Below, one piece after another: positions 24,937 to 33,218 of a stretch of DNA of 38,266 nucleotides. Under the pieces are notes generated by a model. The model searched no databases. It saw nothing but the letters and a program-made list of their open reading frames with translations, and was not told the DNA's origin. Position 1 is the first letter of the stretch; the number at the start of each line of letters is the position of its first letter. Source of the stretch: Opitutales bacterium (GTDB lineage: Bacteria; Verrucomicrobiota; Verrucomicrobiia; Opitutales; Oceanipulchritudinaceae). A program made the position numbers and the translations under genes. The DNA lies in NCBI GenBank assembly GCA_020831585.1, contig JAFIGE010000036.1, positions 1-38,266 on the forward strand, written 5' to 3'.

Positions 24937-25195
24937 GGCACTGGAGCTGGGGCGCGCCTTCATCATCAGCGATACGCCCATCAATGCGAGCCAGCGCCAA
25001 ATCGTCGTGGACGTGGAGTTCAGCGGTTCCGGCAGCCTAATTTTGCAGCGCAGCACCACGCTTGCACCCGGCTCATGGACGACGCAAAGCGCCACGGTCA
25101 CCACCCCCGGCGGCCAACCCAACATCCGCCGCTTCACCTTCACCGTGCCCATCAGCCAGGACCGTATCTTCTTCCGGGGCCGCGCCACCCCCTGA
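22805..25195 (+). CDS. Secreted protein with five Cys-flanked tandem repeats (main part)
   Basis: The open frame carries the rest of repeat 1 and repeats 2 to 5, then a C-terminal domain of about 85 residues (ALELGRAFIISDTPINASQ, LILQRSTTLAPGSWTT, RIFFRGRATP) of a kind I associate with verrucomicrobial exoproteins. GTG 22805 is only the first start-like codon in this frame. The frame actually opens after a stop at 22741 and continues the protein whose signal peptide starts at 22506. Each repeat is beta-rich, contains GG and ING turns, and is bounded by cysteine pairs that could form disulfides outside the cell. No enzyme motif is visible. A surface adhesin or carbohydrate-binding scaffold is a guess. 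I know similar CxDFExLPxG repeats only as uncharacterised secreted domains. The pectate-lyase-like gene follows after 33 bp. Confidence 0.75.
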   Translation: MLIDVGCAEEVTVQVANAAAGINVGVNGILEILKSDNDILDIGGVTVIISSSGGTGEIRFIANPTAITSILLGGEEFFIDHVCALPCGGNSTCLDFENLGSQVFTAGDSFEENGREVHIANFGGGAGGTASASDRNVAGHLGDELHLEEATALIDFGCASGLSMRVSQNENGVFLAINGSSATTNDLSSFDGQTLGGVAIEISNGQMTLVGEIGTFEIGGTSLFLDHICVAPCVAGCIDFETQNGGAEFGKGDVILEDGIAMLVDTFQNNGLVVIEDRTQRAGHLGQDAALFDATLNVGIPCSSEVSLHFGQYAAGVMLSINEDRTIVTELTELNGTLVGGALVEVVATQLHGATIGTLRVTGANISEFTIGGFELVVDHICHVPCPNPGCVDFENFPLGQTFSQGDVFFEEFTRMTVSRFGGPTVPALVTIGNDNFAGGGGKEAVLDRAQINFDFLCAQRVEFSYAFVPGGLPGVRLGVNGTSFQVNNFTMFDQDTLGGAAIEVVGTATAGRVIITAPAFSNGITSVLIGGNDLAIDNICHVECAGGPICIGFDALPLGAIYSWELLNTFQIGNVGFMPSPLTLSNDEIIEDGRIVVSDEKKANYAGLELRFENAAVSVLAGCMRDVSFRFGQYGGPVTLLINDERVTVNSFAELHGQSLGDPARAITVRTLPAPGGEIGLLRIAGDVTSLEIGGENLHIDQLCYAECPVALELGRAFIISDTPINASQRQIVVDVEFSGSGSLILQRSTTLAPGSWTTQSATVTTPGGQPNIRRFTFTVPISQDRIFFRGRATP

Positions 25196-25228
25196 TTCTA
25201 GTCATCTTCGGTTTGCTTCAAAAATGTT

Positions 25229-27616
25229 GTGAACACGCCCAATCTGAAACGGCCCGCTGCCTTTGCCTGCCTGATCATCATCCATGGCCTATTGCTCAAC
25301 GCGGTTCCCGCTTCAAGAGCAGACACAGCCATCCGCTACCCCGCCGACGGGGGTGTCATTGACGTGACCAACCTGCCCCCTGGAATCCATGGCGGAATCA
25401 GCGCCGTGCCGGATAACGGCCTCGACGATACCGCCGCCATCCAGGCTGCCCTTGATGCCTTCCCCAACGGCAACCGCATTATCTACTTCCCTAACGGCGT
25501 TTATCATATCTCCGACACCCTGACCTGGCCGGCCGGCGTCCCTGGAGCGACCGACTTCAAGCGCACCATCTTCGAGGGCGAAACACGCGACGGCGTCATC
25601 CTCCGCCTCTTTGATGAGAGCCCGGGCTTCACCGATGCCGCCGCGCCCAAGGCGATGATTTTCACCGGCCCGAGCGCCCCCGCCCAGCGATTCCGCAACG
25701 CCGTGCGCAACCTCACGCTCGACACCGGCAGCGGCAACCCCGGTGCCATCGGCCTGCACTTCTCCGCCAGCAACCAAGGCACCGTGCGCGACGTCACCAT
25801 CCGCTCCGGAGACGGCTCCGGCCTCGTGGGCCTCGACCTTCGCGGCAACGAGAACGGCCCCCTCATGGTGCGCGGCCTGCGCGTCGAAGGCTTCGACAAG
25901 GGAATCTCCATGAATGCCGCCATTAACGGCATCGTCATGGAAGATATCCACGTGGAAGGACAAAATATCCACGGCATCGACGCCACCGGCCAGATCCTGA
26001 CCATCCGCCGCCTCACCAGTGTCAACAGCGTCCCTGCCATTTGGCACGGTGATCCCAATGCCCGCGACGGTGCCGGGGGTTTCGGCGGCATCCCACGCGG
26101 GGGAATGCTCACGCTCCTGGACTCCACCCTCACCGGCACTCCGGGAGCGGAGGCCTTCCCGGCCATTTGGGGCCAGGGCTTCGCCTTTATTCGCGATGTG
26201 CAAACAAGCGGCTACCTGCGTGCCTACCAACGCTCCACTCTCGGCGGTATCAACACTGTCAATACACCCGAAATCACCGAATACGCCCCCACGCCCTTCC
26301 TTCGCCTCTTTGACAACGCCCCCCTCGGCTCCCTGCGCCTCCCCATCGAAGAGATCCCCGAGCCCGCACGCGACCCGGTGGAAACCTGGGTAAACGTAGA
26401 AACCTTCGGTGCCATAAGCGGAGCAGCCGACAGCACCAGCGCCATCCAGGCGGCTATCGACTCCGGTGCGGGCACGGTCTACTTCCCCGGCGGCAAAACC
26501 TTCCGCATCGCCAGCGATCTCTTCGTGCGCGGTTCCGTCAATCGCTTCATCGGCCTCGAAGGCCGCCTCGAATCTGCTCCGGGCACCCGCATTTTTTTCG
26601 AAGAAGGCACCGCCCCGGTCGTCGTTATGGAGCGCTTCTCCGGCTTTCCTTCCATCGTCCACGATGCCACCCGCACTCTCGTCGTGCGCAATATAATCGG
26701 CCACGGCGGGCTCAGTACCGGTTCGGGCGACCTCTTTGTTGAAGATGTTGCCATCGGCGGCTGGCAATTTCTCCATCCCGCCCAACGGGCATGGTTCCGC
26801 CAGCTCAATGTGGAAACCGCTACGGTGACCAACATCCTCAATGCCGGAGCCCGCGTTTGGATACTCGGCCTCAAGACCGAGCGCGACGGTATTAAGATCG
26901 AGACCACCGACGGCGGCTTCACCGAAGTCCTCGGGGCGCACATTTTCGATACCGGTCAACCGCCTCCCGAGATGCCGCTTTTCCGCGTGGAAAATGCATC
27001 GGCCACTTTCGCAGGCGTCGCCACCTCCACCTTCAATAGCACAAACTACCAGATATTGGTCGAGGAAGTGCGGGGCGGCGAAAGCCGTATCCAAAACATC
27101 GCCCCTTTGCCCAACCGCACCAGCGCCAACGGCAAGGTCGTTGGCCTCTTCTCCGCGCGGCACCCCGGCGAAGCCACTCCGACAACGCCGCTCGAAGCCT
27201 GGCGCTTCCGGCATGGATTGCCGATGGACGGAAGCGGGACCGGTGCCAACACCTTTACGCCGGTTCCCGGTGGCCTGCCCAACTTCGCCGCTTACGCCCT
27301 CGGGCTTCCTCCCGGAAGTCCGGCAACAGAGGGCCTTCTCGCCCAAGCCTTTACCCTTGCGGATGGGCTAAGGCTCTCCGTCCGCCAACCCAAGAACCGC
27401 AGGGACATCGACCTCTTCGTGGAAGCGAGTATCGACCTGACATCCTGGGAGACCGTGGCGGCCAGCTACCTCGGCACCCCATTTGAGCTACTCCATCCCG
27501 AAGGCTTCCTGCTCCAAGAGTCTCTCGATCCGAATGGTTTCCGCAACATCCTGGTAACGACTCAACCGAATCCCATTCGCTTCCTGCGCCTCCGCGTAAC
27601 CCTGCCGGTTCAATGA
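25229..27616 (+). CDS. Secreted double pectate-lyase-like (beta-helix) protein
   Basis: This 795-residue protein starts at GTG 25229 (the nearby ATG at 25224 hits a stop at once). A signal peptide spans about 1-32 (AAFACLIIIHGLLLNAVPAS). Two similar domains follow, each opening with the Pectate_lyase_3/GH55 pattern: DNGLDDTAAIQAALDAFPNG with IIYFPNGVYHIS (about 60-95), and ISGAADSTSAIQAAIDSGAG with VYFPGGKTFRI (about 395-430). Each continues as a right-handed beta-helix. A linker (PLEAWRFRHGLP) and a C-terminal domain (NFAAYALGLPPGSPATEG, DLFVEASIDLTSWETV) resemble tails of verrucomicrobial exoproteins. The family includes exo-beta-1,3-glucanases and polysaccharide lyases. I could not place catalytic residues. 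It probably shares a transcript with the five-repeat protein. Confidence 0.82.
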   Translation: MNTPNLKRPAAFACLIIIHGLLLNAVPASRADTAIRYPADGGVIDVTNLPPGIHGGISAVPDNGLDDTAAIQAALDAFPNGNRIIYFPNGVYHISDTLTWPAGVPGATDFKRTIFEGETRDGVILRLFDESPGFTDAAAPKAMIFTGPSAPAQRFRNAVRNLTLDTGSGNPGAIGLHFSASNQGTVRDVTIRSGDGSGLVGLDLRGNENGPLMVRGLRVEGFDKGISMNAAINGIVMEDIHVEGQNIHGIDATGQILTIRRLTSVNSVPAIWHGDPNARDGAGGFGGIPRGGMLTLLDSTLTGTPGAEAFPAIWGQGFAFIRDVQTSGYLRAYQRSTLGGINTVNTPEITEYAPTPFLRLFDNAPLGSLRLPIEEIPEPARDPVETWVNVETFGAISGAADSTSAIQAAIDSGAGTVYFPGGKTFRIASDLFVRGSVNRFIGLEGRLESAPGTRIFFEEGTAPVVVMERFSGFPSIVHDATRTLVVRNIIGHGGLSTGSGDLFVEDVAIGGWQFLHPAQRAWFRQLNVETATVTNILNAGARVWILGLKTERDGIKIETTDGGFTEVLGAHIFDTGQPPPEMPLFRVENASATFAGVATSTFNSTNYQILVEEVRGGESRIQNIAPLPNRTSANGKVVGLFSARHPGEATPTTPLEAWRFRHGLPMDGSGTGANTFTPVPGGLPNFAAYALGLPPGSPATEGLLAQAFTLADGLRLSVRQPKNRRDIDLFVEASIDLTSWETVAASYLGTPFELLHPEGFLLQESLDPNGFRNILVTTQPNPIRFLRLRVTLPVQ

Positions 27617-27727
27617 GAACCTGCCCGGGAGGGAAAGGGACAGGCCAGGCATCAGCGATCGGACCCAGGTGGAAGCGCGTTGTTCGCCCTTGGCAGTGAA
27701 CACGGGTGGCTGAGCGCGCCTCCTCCC

Positions 27728-29347
27728 CTACTCCGACGCGATCAAGCGCAGGTGCTTGTAGGGGACATCGTCGAGGGGTTTGGGTGCCCAGCCGTGAACG
27801 TCGGGATGGAGGAGGAAGAGGTTGTTGGTCCAGTTCATCGGAATGATGGGCATCTCATACATGAGAATCTCTTCCGCTTCGGAGAGAAGAGCGAAGCGCT
27901 CGGCGGGGGTTTCGGCCGCGTCGGAACGGGCAATGAGGGCATCGAACTCGCGGTTGGCGAAGCCGGTGCGGTTGTTGCCGTCGCCCGTGCGCATGATTTT
28001 GAGGAAGGTGCGCGGGTCCATGTAGTCACCGATCCAGCCGAGCATGAATACGTCGAAATTGTAATTGTCGAGTTCGGCGAGGAGGACCTGCCACTCCTTT
28101 GTGGAGACGCGGGCACGCACCCCGAGTTCGCGCCGCCACATCTCCTGAACGACCTCCGCCACCGTGCGGCTCGTGTCGGTATGGGGAATGACAATCTCGA
28201 TCTCGGCGAGACCCTGCCCGTTGGGATGACCGGCTTCGGCGAGGAGACGGCGGGCGCGCTCGGGGTCAAAGAAAAGCTCGGTGCGCACGGGGTAACCTTC
28301 GATGCCGGGAGGGACGAATCCGGCGGCGGGGCGGCCGTTTTTGGTCACCTGATCGATGATGCGACCGGTGTCGAGAGCGGCCCCGAGAGCTTGGCGAACG
28401 AGGCGGCTCTGGAGGTGGGGGCGGTTGGTGTTGATGCCCAGATAGCTTGTCGCAAAATACGGATTCTCCTGCATGATGGCGAGGCCCGAGGCGCGGTAGC
28501 GGTCGCGGCGGTTGAAGGGCAGGCTGTTCGTCACGTGGAGTTGGCCGGCATGAAAGGCGCGGTATTCCGCTTGGCTGTCTTCGATGGGGAAGAAGCGAAT
28601 GCCGTTGAGGTGCACGTTTTCCGCGTCCCAATAGTAAGGGTTGCGCTCCACGGAGATGCGCTGGTTGGGGAGCCATTCGGTGAGACGGAAGGGCCCGTTG
28701 CCGACGAAGTTGGCCGGTCGCGTCCAGCCCGTGCCGCGGTTGGCCACGGCGTTAAACCGCTCCAGCGTGGGCCGGTGCACGGGAAAATACGTGTAGTGCG
28801 TGAGCATGAGCGGAAAATACGGTGCCGCTGCGGTCAGGCGAAAGTGCAGCGTGTGCGGGTCCGGAGCGTGCACACCGACACCCGCAAAATCCGTCAGCTC
28901 GCCCATGTGGAAGGCCTCGGCCCCATCGATGATATAGAGCATGCTCGCATAGGGGGCGGCGAAAAGCGGATTGAGGATGCGCTGGAAGGCGAAGAGGAAA
29001 TCCTCCGCCGTCACGGGATCGCCGTTGGACCAGCGGGCATTGTCGCGCAAAAAGAACGTCCACTCGCGGTAACCCTCGGCGTGCTCCCAATGAGTCGCCA
29101 CACCGGGCTCAACGTAGTTGCTCGAAGTGGGGTGATCGGAAACCAGGCCCTGGAGGATCGATTTGATGACCTTGTGCTCTGGCAGGCCGGTGACGACGTG
29201 CGGATCCAGATCGCGCGGCTCCGCACCCGTGCTGATAAGGAGGATACCGTCGCGCGTGGCCCGCTGCACATCCGTTTCGCGCTGACCACAACCCGCAACA
29301 AAAAGAAGGGTGAAGGGAAGAAAAAGGAAAGGAAGAAGGCGTTTCAT
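27728..29347 (-). CDS. oppA: Oligopeptide ABC transporter substrate-binding lipoprotein
   Basis: Periplasmic binding protein of 539 residues, SBP_bac_5 family. A lipoprotein signal peptide (MKRLLPFLFLPFTLLFVAGC) ends in the lipobox with C20, so it is anchored to a membrane. Family blocks include AEPRDLDPHVVTGLPEHKV, WTFFLRDNARWSNGDPVTAEDF and NPYYWDAENV, as in OppA/DppA. The ligand is probably a peptide, but nickel or sugar binding also occurs in the family. No permease or ATPase genes are adjacent. It converges on the beta-helix gene and is divergent from the AAA-ATPase gene. The opposite strand is open for most of its length, but that frame shows no family pattern. Confidence 0.93.
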   Translation of the reverse strand: MKRLLPFLFLPFTLLFVAGCGQRETDVQRATRDGILLISTGAEPRDLDPHVVTGLPEHKVIKSILQGLVSDHPTSSNYVEPGVATHWEHAEGYREWTFFLRDNARWSNGDPVTAEDFLFAFQRILNPLFAAPYASMLYIIDGAEAFHMGELTDFAGVGVHAPDPHTLHFRLTAAAPYFPLMLTHYTYFPVHRPTLERFNAVANRGTGWTRPANFVGNGPFRLTEWLPNQRISVERNPYYWDAENVHLNGIRFFPIEDSQAEYRAFHAGQLHVTNSLPFNRRDRYRASGLAIMQENPYFATSYLGINTNRPHLQSRLVRQALGAALDTGRIIDQVTKNGRPAAGFVPPGIEGYPVRTELFFDPERARRLLAEAGHPNGQGLAEIEIVIPHTDTSRTVAEVVQEMWRRELGVRARVSTKEWQVLLAELDNYNFDVFMLGWIGDYMDPRTFLKIMRTGDGNNRTGFANREFDALIARSDAAETPAERFALLSEAEEILMYEMPIIPMNWTNNLFLLHPDVHGWAPKPLDDVPYKHLRLIASE

Positions 29348-29443
29348 GTTTCGAACGGTGTGGCATCCGGCGAATTTGGCAAATGCAAGAGATCGAAGCG
29401 TCTTGCCAGCTTGGGCGGCTTGGCCGATGCTCCTCTTCCAAGC

Positions 29444-30997
29444 ATGAGCCTGCCGCGCAAGAAGCTGCCCATCGGCATCCAGAACCTCCGCGAAATCCGC
29501 GACGGGGAGTACTATTACGTGGACAAGAGCAGCTTCGCTGTGCGCTTGGCAGCGGAGGGGAAATACTACTTCCTCTCCCGCCCCCGCCGCTTCGGCAAGA
29601 GCCTCTTTCTCGATACGCTCAAAGAACTCTTCGAGGCCAATCGCCCGCTCTTTGAGGGACTTTATGCGGCGGACAACTGGGATTGGTCAAAAATGCACCC
29701 GGTCATTCGCGTCAGCTTTGCGGGTGCCGTGGGCAAGGATCCGGCGACCTTGCCGCTGCGCCTTCGGGAAATCCTTGCCGAGAACGCGCGCCGCCTTGGG
29801 TTGCAGCCGGCCGGGGGGACGGTCGTGGGCGACTTCGGGCGGCTGATCGAGCAGGCGGCGGAGAAGCATGGGCAAAAAGTGGTTTTGCTCATCGACGAAT
29901 ACGACAAGCCCATCCTCGACAACATCGAGAACAACGAGGTGGCGGAGGCCATGCGCGACGGCCTGCGCGATTTTTACTCCGTCATCAAGGGCGCCGATCC
30001 GCATTTGCGCTTCGTTTTTCTCACCGGGGTGAGCAAGTTTTCCAAAGTCAGCCTCTTTTCCGGGCTGAACAACCTCAACGACATCACCCTCGACGCCCGC
30101 TACTCCGCTCTCTGTGGCTATACCGAGGCGGATGTTGACTCGGTCTTCGCGCCCGAGCTGGAAGGCCTTGACCGGGCACAAATCCGCGAATGGTACAACG
30201 GCTACAACTGGACGGGCGAGCCCGTTTACAACCCCTTCGACCTGCTCCTGCTTTTCGACAAGCGCGAGTTCAAAGCCTGGTGGTATGGCACCGGCACCCC
30301 GACCTTCCTCATGAAGTTGCTCGCCCGGCGGGAGCGGTTTCTGCCCGAGCTGCAGGACCTCCTCGTGGATGATTTGCTCCTCTCCACCTTCGATGTGGAC
30401 AACATCCCCACGGAATCCCTGCTCTTCCAGACGGGCTACCTCACGATCGGGGAGAAGCAGGCTTTTCCGAGCAAGACGCTCTACCGTCTAAAGTATCCCA
30501 ATCTGGAGGTTTACCAGAGTCTGATGGATGGCCTTTTGCGCGATTGGACGCCGACCGCACGGGCAGCCACGCAGGCGCAAGTGAAGCTCTATGACCTCCT
30601 CGAAAAGCACGACCTCCCCGGCATCGGTCGCCTGATGGCGGGCTTCTTCGAATCGATCCCGCACCAGTGGTACATGAAAAACCCCATTGCCCAATACGAG
30701 GGCTACTACGCCAGCGTGTTCTACGCCTTCTTCGCTTCGCTGGGGCTACCCATCACGGTGGAGGAATCGAGCAATGCGGGACGCCTCGACATGGTTGTGC
30801 GTTTCCGCGAACGCGCCCTCATTTTCGAGTTCAAACTCGTCGACAGCGAGGCTACGGCCTCCGGAAACAGTGCCCTCGCCGCCATCAAGGAGCGTGGCTA
30901 CGCCGACCGCTACCGCGCGGAGGGTTTTCCTGTGGACTGCGTGGGCATCGAGTTCAGCCGCAAACACCGCCGCATCGTCGCCTGGGATGTGGAGTAG
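29444..30997 (+). CDS. AAA-ATPase-like protein with C-terminal PD-(D/E)XK nuclease domain (DUF1703)
   Basis: This 517-residue protein belongs to a widespread, poorly understood family. The N-terminal block KKLPIGIQNLREIRDGEYYYVDKS is the usual start, followed by the Walker A-like RPRRFGKSLFLDTL (46-59), the Walker B VVLLIDEYDKPIL (about 146-158) and FVFLTGVSKFSKVSLFSGLNNL. The C-terminal domain carries a nuclease-like core: GRLDMVVRF then ALIFEFKL (D...ExK). The function is unknown; members are often multicopy and suspected to be selfish or defence-related. The ATG at 29444 is chosen from the conserved N terminus. The frame is open far upstream only because it is antisense to the oppA gene. 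A 69-bp gap separates it from mutY. Confidence 0.9.
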   Translation: MSLPRKKLPIGIQNLREIRDGEYYYVDKSSFAVRLAAEGKYYFLSRPRRFGKSLFLDTLKELFEANRPLFEGLYAADNWDWSKMHPVIRVSFAGAVGKDPATLPLRLREILAENARRLGLQPAGGTVVGDFGRLIEQAAEKHGQKVVLLIDEYDKPILDNIENNEVAEAMRDGLRDFYSVIKGADPHLRFVFLTGVSKFSKVSLFSGLNNLNDITLDARYSALCGYTEADVDSVFAPELEGLDRAQIREWYNGYNWTGEPVYNPFDLLLLFDKREFKAWWYGTGTPTFLMKLLARRERFLPELQDLLVDDLLLSTFDVDNIPTESLLFQTGYLTIGEKQAFPSKTLYRLKYPNLEVYQSLMDGLLRDWTPTARAATQAQVKLYDLLEKHDLPGIGRLMAGFFESIPHQWYMKNPIAQYEGYYASVFYAFFASLGLPITVEESSNAGRLDMVVRFRERALIFEFKLVDSEATASGNSALAAIKERGYADRYRAEGFPVDCVGIEFSRKHRRIVAWDVE

Positions 30998-31066
30998 GGT
31001 AAGCTTTCCGTGACGAAAATACCCTCCGGGCTTGCGGCGTGAAGCGGTCCGGCAAGAACTTGCCCC

Positions 31067-32113
31067 ATGCGAGACCCTATACCCGCCCCGGCTTTCCGCG
31101 AGTCCCTCCTCGGCTGGTATGCCGGCGCCCGGCGTCCGTTGCCCTGGCGCACGCAGCCCTCGCTCTACCGCACGGTGGTCTCGGAGTTCATGTGCCAGCA
31201 GACCCAGGTGGCCACGGTCCTCCCCTACTTCGCCGAATGGATGGAACAGTTTCCCGACTTCGCCAGCCTCGCCGCCGCAGAGGAAGCCACCGTCTTGCGC
31301 GCCTGGGAGGGTTTGGGCTACTACAGCCGGGCGCGCAACCTGCACCGCCTGGCCAAAGCGGTCGCCGCGATGGATGCGCCCCCGGCGACGGCCGCCGAAT
31401 GGCGCGCGCTGCCGGGAATCGGTCCCTATACGGCGGCGGCCATCGCCAGCATCGTTTTCGGTGAGGCGGTGCCGGTCATCGATGGCAACGTCATCCGGGT
31501 CCTCGCCCGGCTAACCGCCGACGCCACGCCCTTCCCCACCGCCCAAAAGGCCCAACGCCACTTCGAGCGCCTCGCCCGCGACCTCCTCGATGCACACGCA
31601 CCCGGCGAATACAACCAAGCCATGATGGAGCTCGGAGCCACCGTATGCGTGAAACACCGCCCGGCCTGTCTCCTCTGCCCCGTGCGCACACACTGCCTCG
31701 CCGGGCAAAGCGGAAGGGCGGCCGACTTTCCGGTAGTTCCCCGACGCGCCCAGGAAAAAGTCGAACAAGTGCGCCTCTGGATCGAAGAGGATGGAGCGCT
31801 CCTGCTCGCGCGCGGGGGCGCGAACGGACGCCTCCAATCCCTCTACGAACTGCCCCTGCGGGAAACACTGCCGCAAGCGGTCGTGGGCGAGTTGCTTTTC
31901 TCGGGCAAACGCGCCATCACCCATCATCTCTACACCGAGCACATCCACCGCGCCAAAGCTCCGGCGGAGCTAACGGAAAACCCTGCCCTCTCCTGGGTCC
32001 CCCACGAAGAACTGGAATCCATCCCCCTCTCCGGCCCGCATCGCCGCTGGGTGCGCGCTTTGCTCAAAGAGACTGCGGACGGGCGCGCCGAACGCGATCC
32101 TTTCCCCTCATGA
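31067..32113 (+). CDS. mutY: A/G-specific adenine glycosylase MutY
   Basis: Removes adenine mispaired with 8-oxoguanine. The protein has 348 residues. E40 in SEFMCQQTQV and D139 in PVIDGNVIRV are the catalytic residues, the latter within the helix-hairpin-helix region PGIGPYTAAAIASIVFGEA. The [4Fe-4S] cluster ligands are C194, C201, C204 and C210 (C-x6-C-x2-C-x5-C). The C-terminal NUDIX-like domain (about 230-340) that recognises 8-oxoG is present. It overlaps the HAD gene by four bases (ATGA), so the two are co-translated. Confidence 0.95.
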   Translation: MRDPIPAPAFRESLLGWYAGARRPLPWRTQPSLYRTVVSEFMCQQTQVATVLPYFAEWMEQFPDFASLAAAEEATVLRAWEGLGYYSRARNLHRLAKAVAAMDAPPATAAEWRALPGIGPYTAAAIASIVFGEAVPVIDGNVIRVLARLTADATPFPTAQKAQRHFERLARDLLDAHAPGEYNQAMMELGATVCVKHRPACLLCPVRTHCLAGQSGRAADFPVVPRRAQEKVEQVRLWIEEDGALLLARGGANGRLQSLYELPLRETLPQAVVGELLFSGKRAITHHLYTEHIHRAKAPAELTENPALSWVPHEELESIPLSGPHRRWVRALLKETADGRAERDPFPS

Positions 32114-32790
32114 AACATTCCACACAAATCCGCGCCGTCACCTTCGACATCGGAGGCACCCTCATCGTGCCGGAGCCCTCTGTCGGGGCCGTCTATGCCG
32201 AAGTCGCGCAAACGTTCGGGGTCACCCAGTCGCCGGAACTGCTCGACGCGCGCTTCTACGAAGGCTTCCGCCGGGCCTCGGCAAATTGCCCGTCGTCCGC
32301 CGAGAAGGTTTTCTGGGAGACGGTTGTGCGCCATGTATTCGCTCCGGCAGATCTGGATGAGATCACTTTCCGCAGGATCTTTGAGGCCGTCTACACCACC
32401 TTTGGCGAGGGCCGCCGCTGGCGCATTCTCGACGGGGTGCCCCACATCCTGCAGACACTCTCGGAACGCGGTTTCCGGCTGGCCGCCCTCAGTAATGCCG
32501 ACGCGCGCTTCCACTCCGTCCTGCGGGATCTTGAGCTCACACCGTATTTTGAGGCGGTCTTTCTGTCCGGTGATATCGGCTGCGAAAAGCCCGACCCCCG
32601 CATCTTCCGCCATGTCGAAAAAGCTCTCGGCCTCGATCCGCAATACATGCTTCACGTGGGCGACTCCCTGAAACACGACATCACCGGCGCGCACAACGCC
32701 GGCTGGGCCGCCCGCCTCATCGATGGCCCTTCGTCCCTCGCCGCGCTCGCGGATGATCCTCTCCTTCCCGCCGCGCCGCCACCGCAGTGA
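32110..32790 (+). CDS. HAD-superfamily hydrolase (subfamily IA)
   Basis: Phosphatase-like protein of 226 residues. Motif I is AVTFDIGGTL (about 9-18), in which the second aspartate of DxD is replaced by glycine, as in the REG-2-like group. Motif II is LAALSNAD (about 132-139), motif III contains GCEKPDPRIF (K155) and motif IV is HVGDSLKHDITGA. The helical cap lies between residues 25 and 105. Loss of the second aspartate suggests altered or non-phosphatase chemistry, which is common in this subfamily. It overlaps mutY as ATGA. A bidirectional terminator follows immediately. Confidence 0.88.
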   Translation: MKHSTQIRAVTFDIGGTLIVPEPSVGAVYAEVAQTFGVTQSPELLDARFYEGFRRASANCPSSAEKVFWETVVRHVFAPADLDEITFRRIFEAVYTTFGEGRRWRILDGVPHILQTLSERGFRLAALSNADARFHSVLRDLELTPYFEAVFLSGDIGCEKPDPRIFRHVEKALGLDPQYMLHVGDSLKHDITGAHNAGWAARLIDGPSSLAALADDPLLPAAPPPQ

Positions 32791-32795
32791 CAAAA

Positions 32796-32822
32796 AAAAC
32801 CGGAGCGACAAACTCCGGTTTT
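32796..32822. terminator. Bidirectional rho-independent terminator
   Basis: AAAACCGGAG and CTCCGGTTTT pair around CGACAAA. On the minus strand the stem runs into eight T residues, a strong terminator for rplS. On the plus strand four T residues end the mutY-HAD transcript. It sits between the two converging gene ends. Confidence 0.9.
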
Positions 32823-32849
32823 GCGGGAAAAAGAAATCCAAATGGCCGA

Positions 32850-33218
32850 TCAATGGTGCAGCGCTTCGAAGATGCGCTTTTCCTTCACCTTGCTCGCCGC
32901 CTTGCCCACGCGGTCGCGCAGGTAATACATGCGGGCGCGCATGGTCACGGACTCGCGGTCGACTTCGACCTTCTCGATGTTCGGGCTGTGCACGGGGAAA
33001 ACGCGCTCCACGCCTTCGCCAAAGCTGATGCGGCGAACCGTGAAGGTCTCGTGAATGCCTTCACCCTTGCGGGCGATGACGATACCGGCGAACACCTGGA
33101 TGCGCTCTTTGTTACCTTCACGAACGCGTGTGTGCACACGCACGCCGTCACCCACCTTGAAGTGGTTACGGTCGTCCTTGAGCTGCTCCTTCGTGATTTC
33201 GTTAATGATCGGGTTCAT
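32850..33218 (-). CDS. rplS: 50S ribosomal protein L19
   Basis: Ribosomal protein bL19 of 122 residues at the 30S-50S interface. The patterns [63 protein letters not shown] and [16 protein letters not shown] are the family signature. The ATG at 33218 ([13 protein letters not shown]) matches family starts and overlaps the trmD stop by four bases. It is the last gene of the rpsP-trmD-rplS operon and is followed by a strong terminator. Confidence 0.98.
   Translation of the reverse strand: MNPIINEITKEQLKDDRNHFKVGDGVRVHTRVREGNKERIQVFAGIVIARKGEGIHETFTVRRISFGEGVERVFPVHSPNIEKVEVDRESVTMRARMYYLRDRVGKAASKVKEKRIFEALHH

Noticed and set aside
27680-29443. A long plus-strand frame that joins the AAA-ATPase gene to the sequence opposite oppA, giving a 1105-codon frame
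   Set aside because: The upstream part is antisense to the clear OppA lipoprotein gene and shows no domain. The ATPase family begins at MSLPRKKLPIGIQ (29444).
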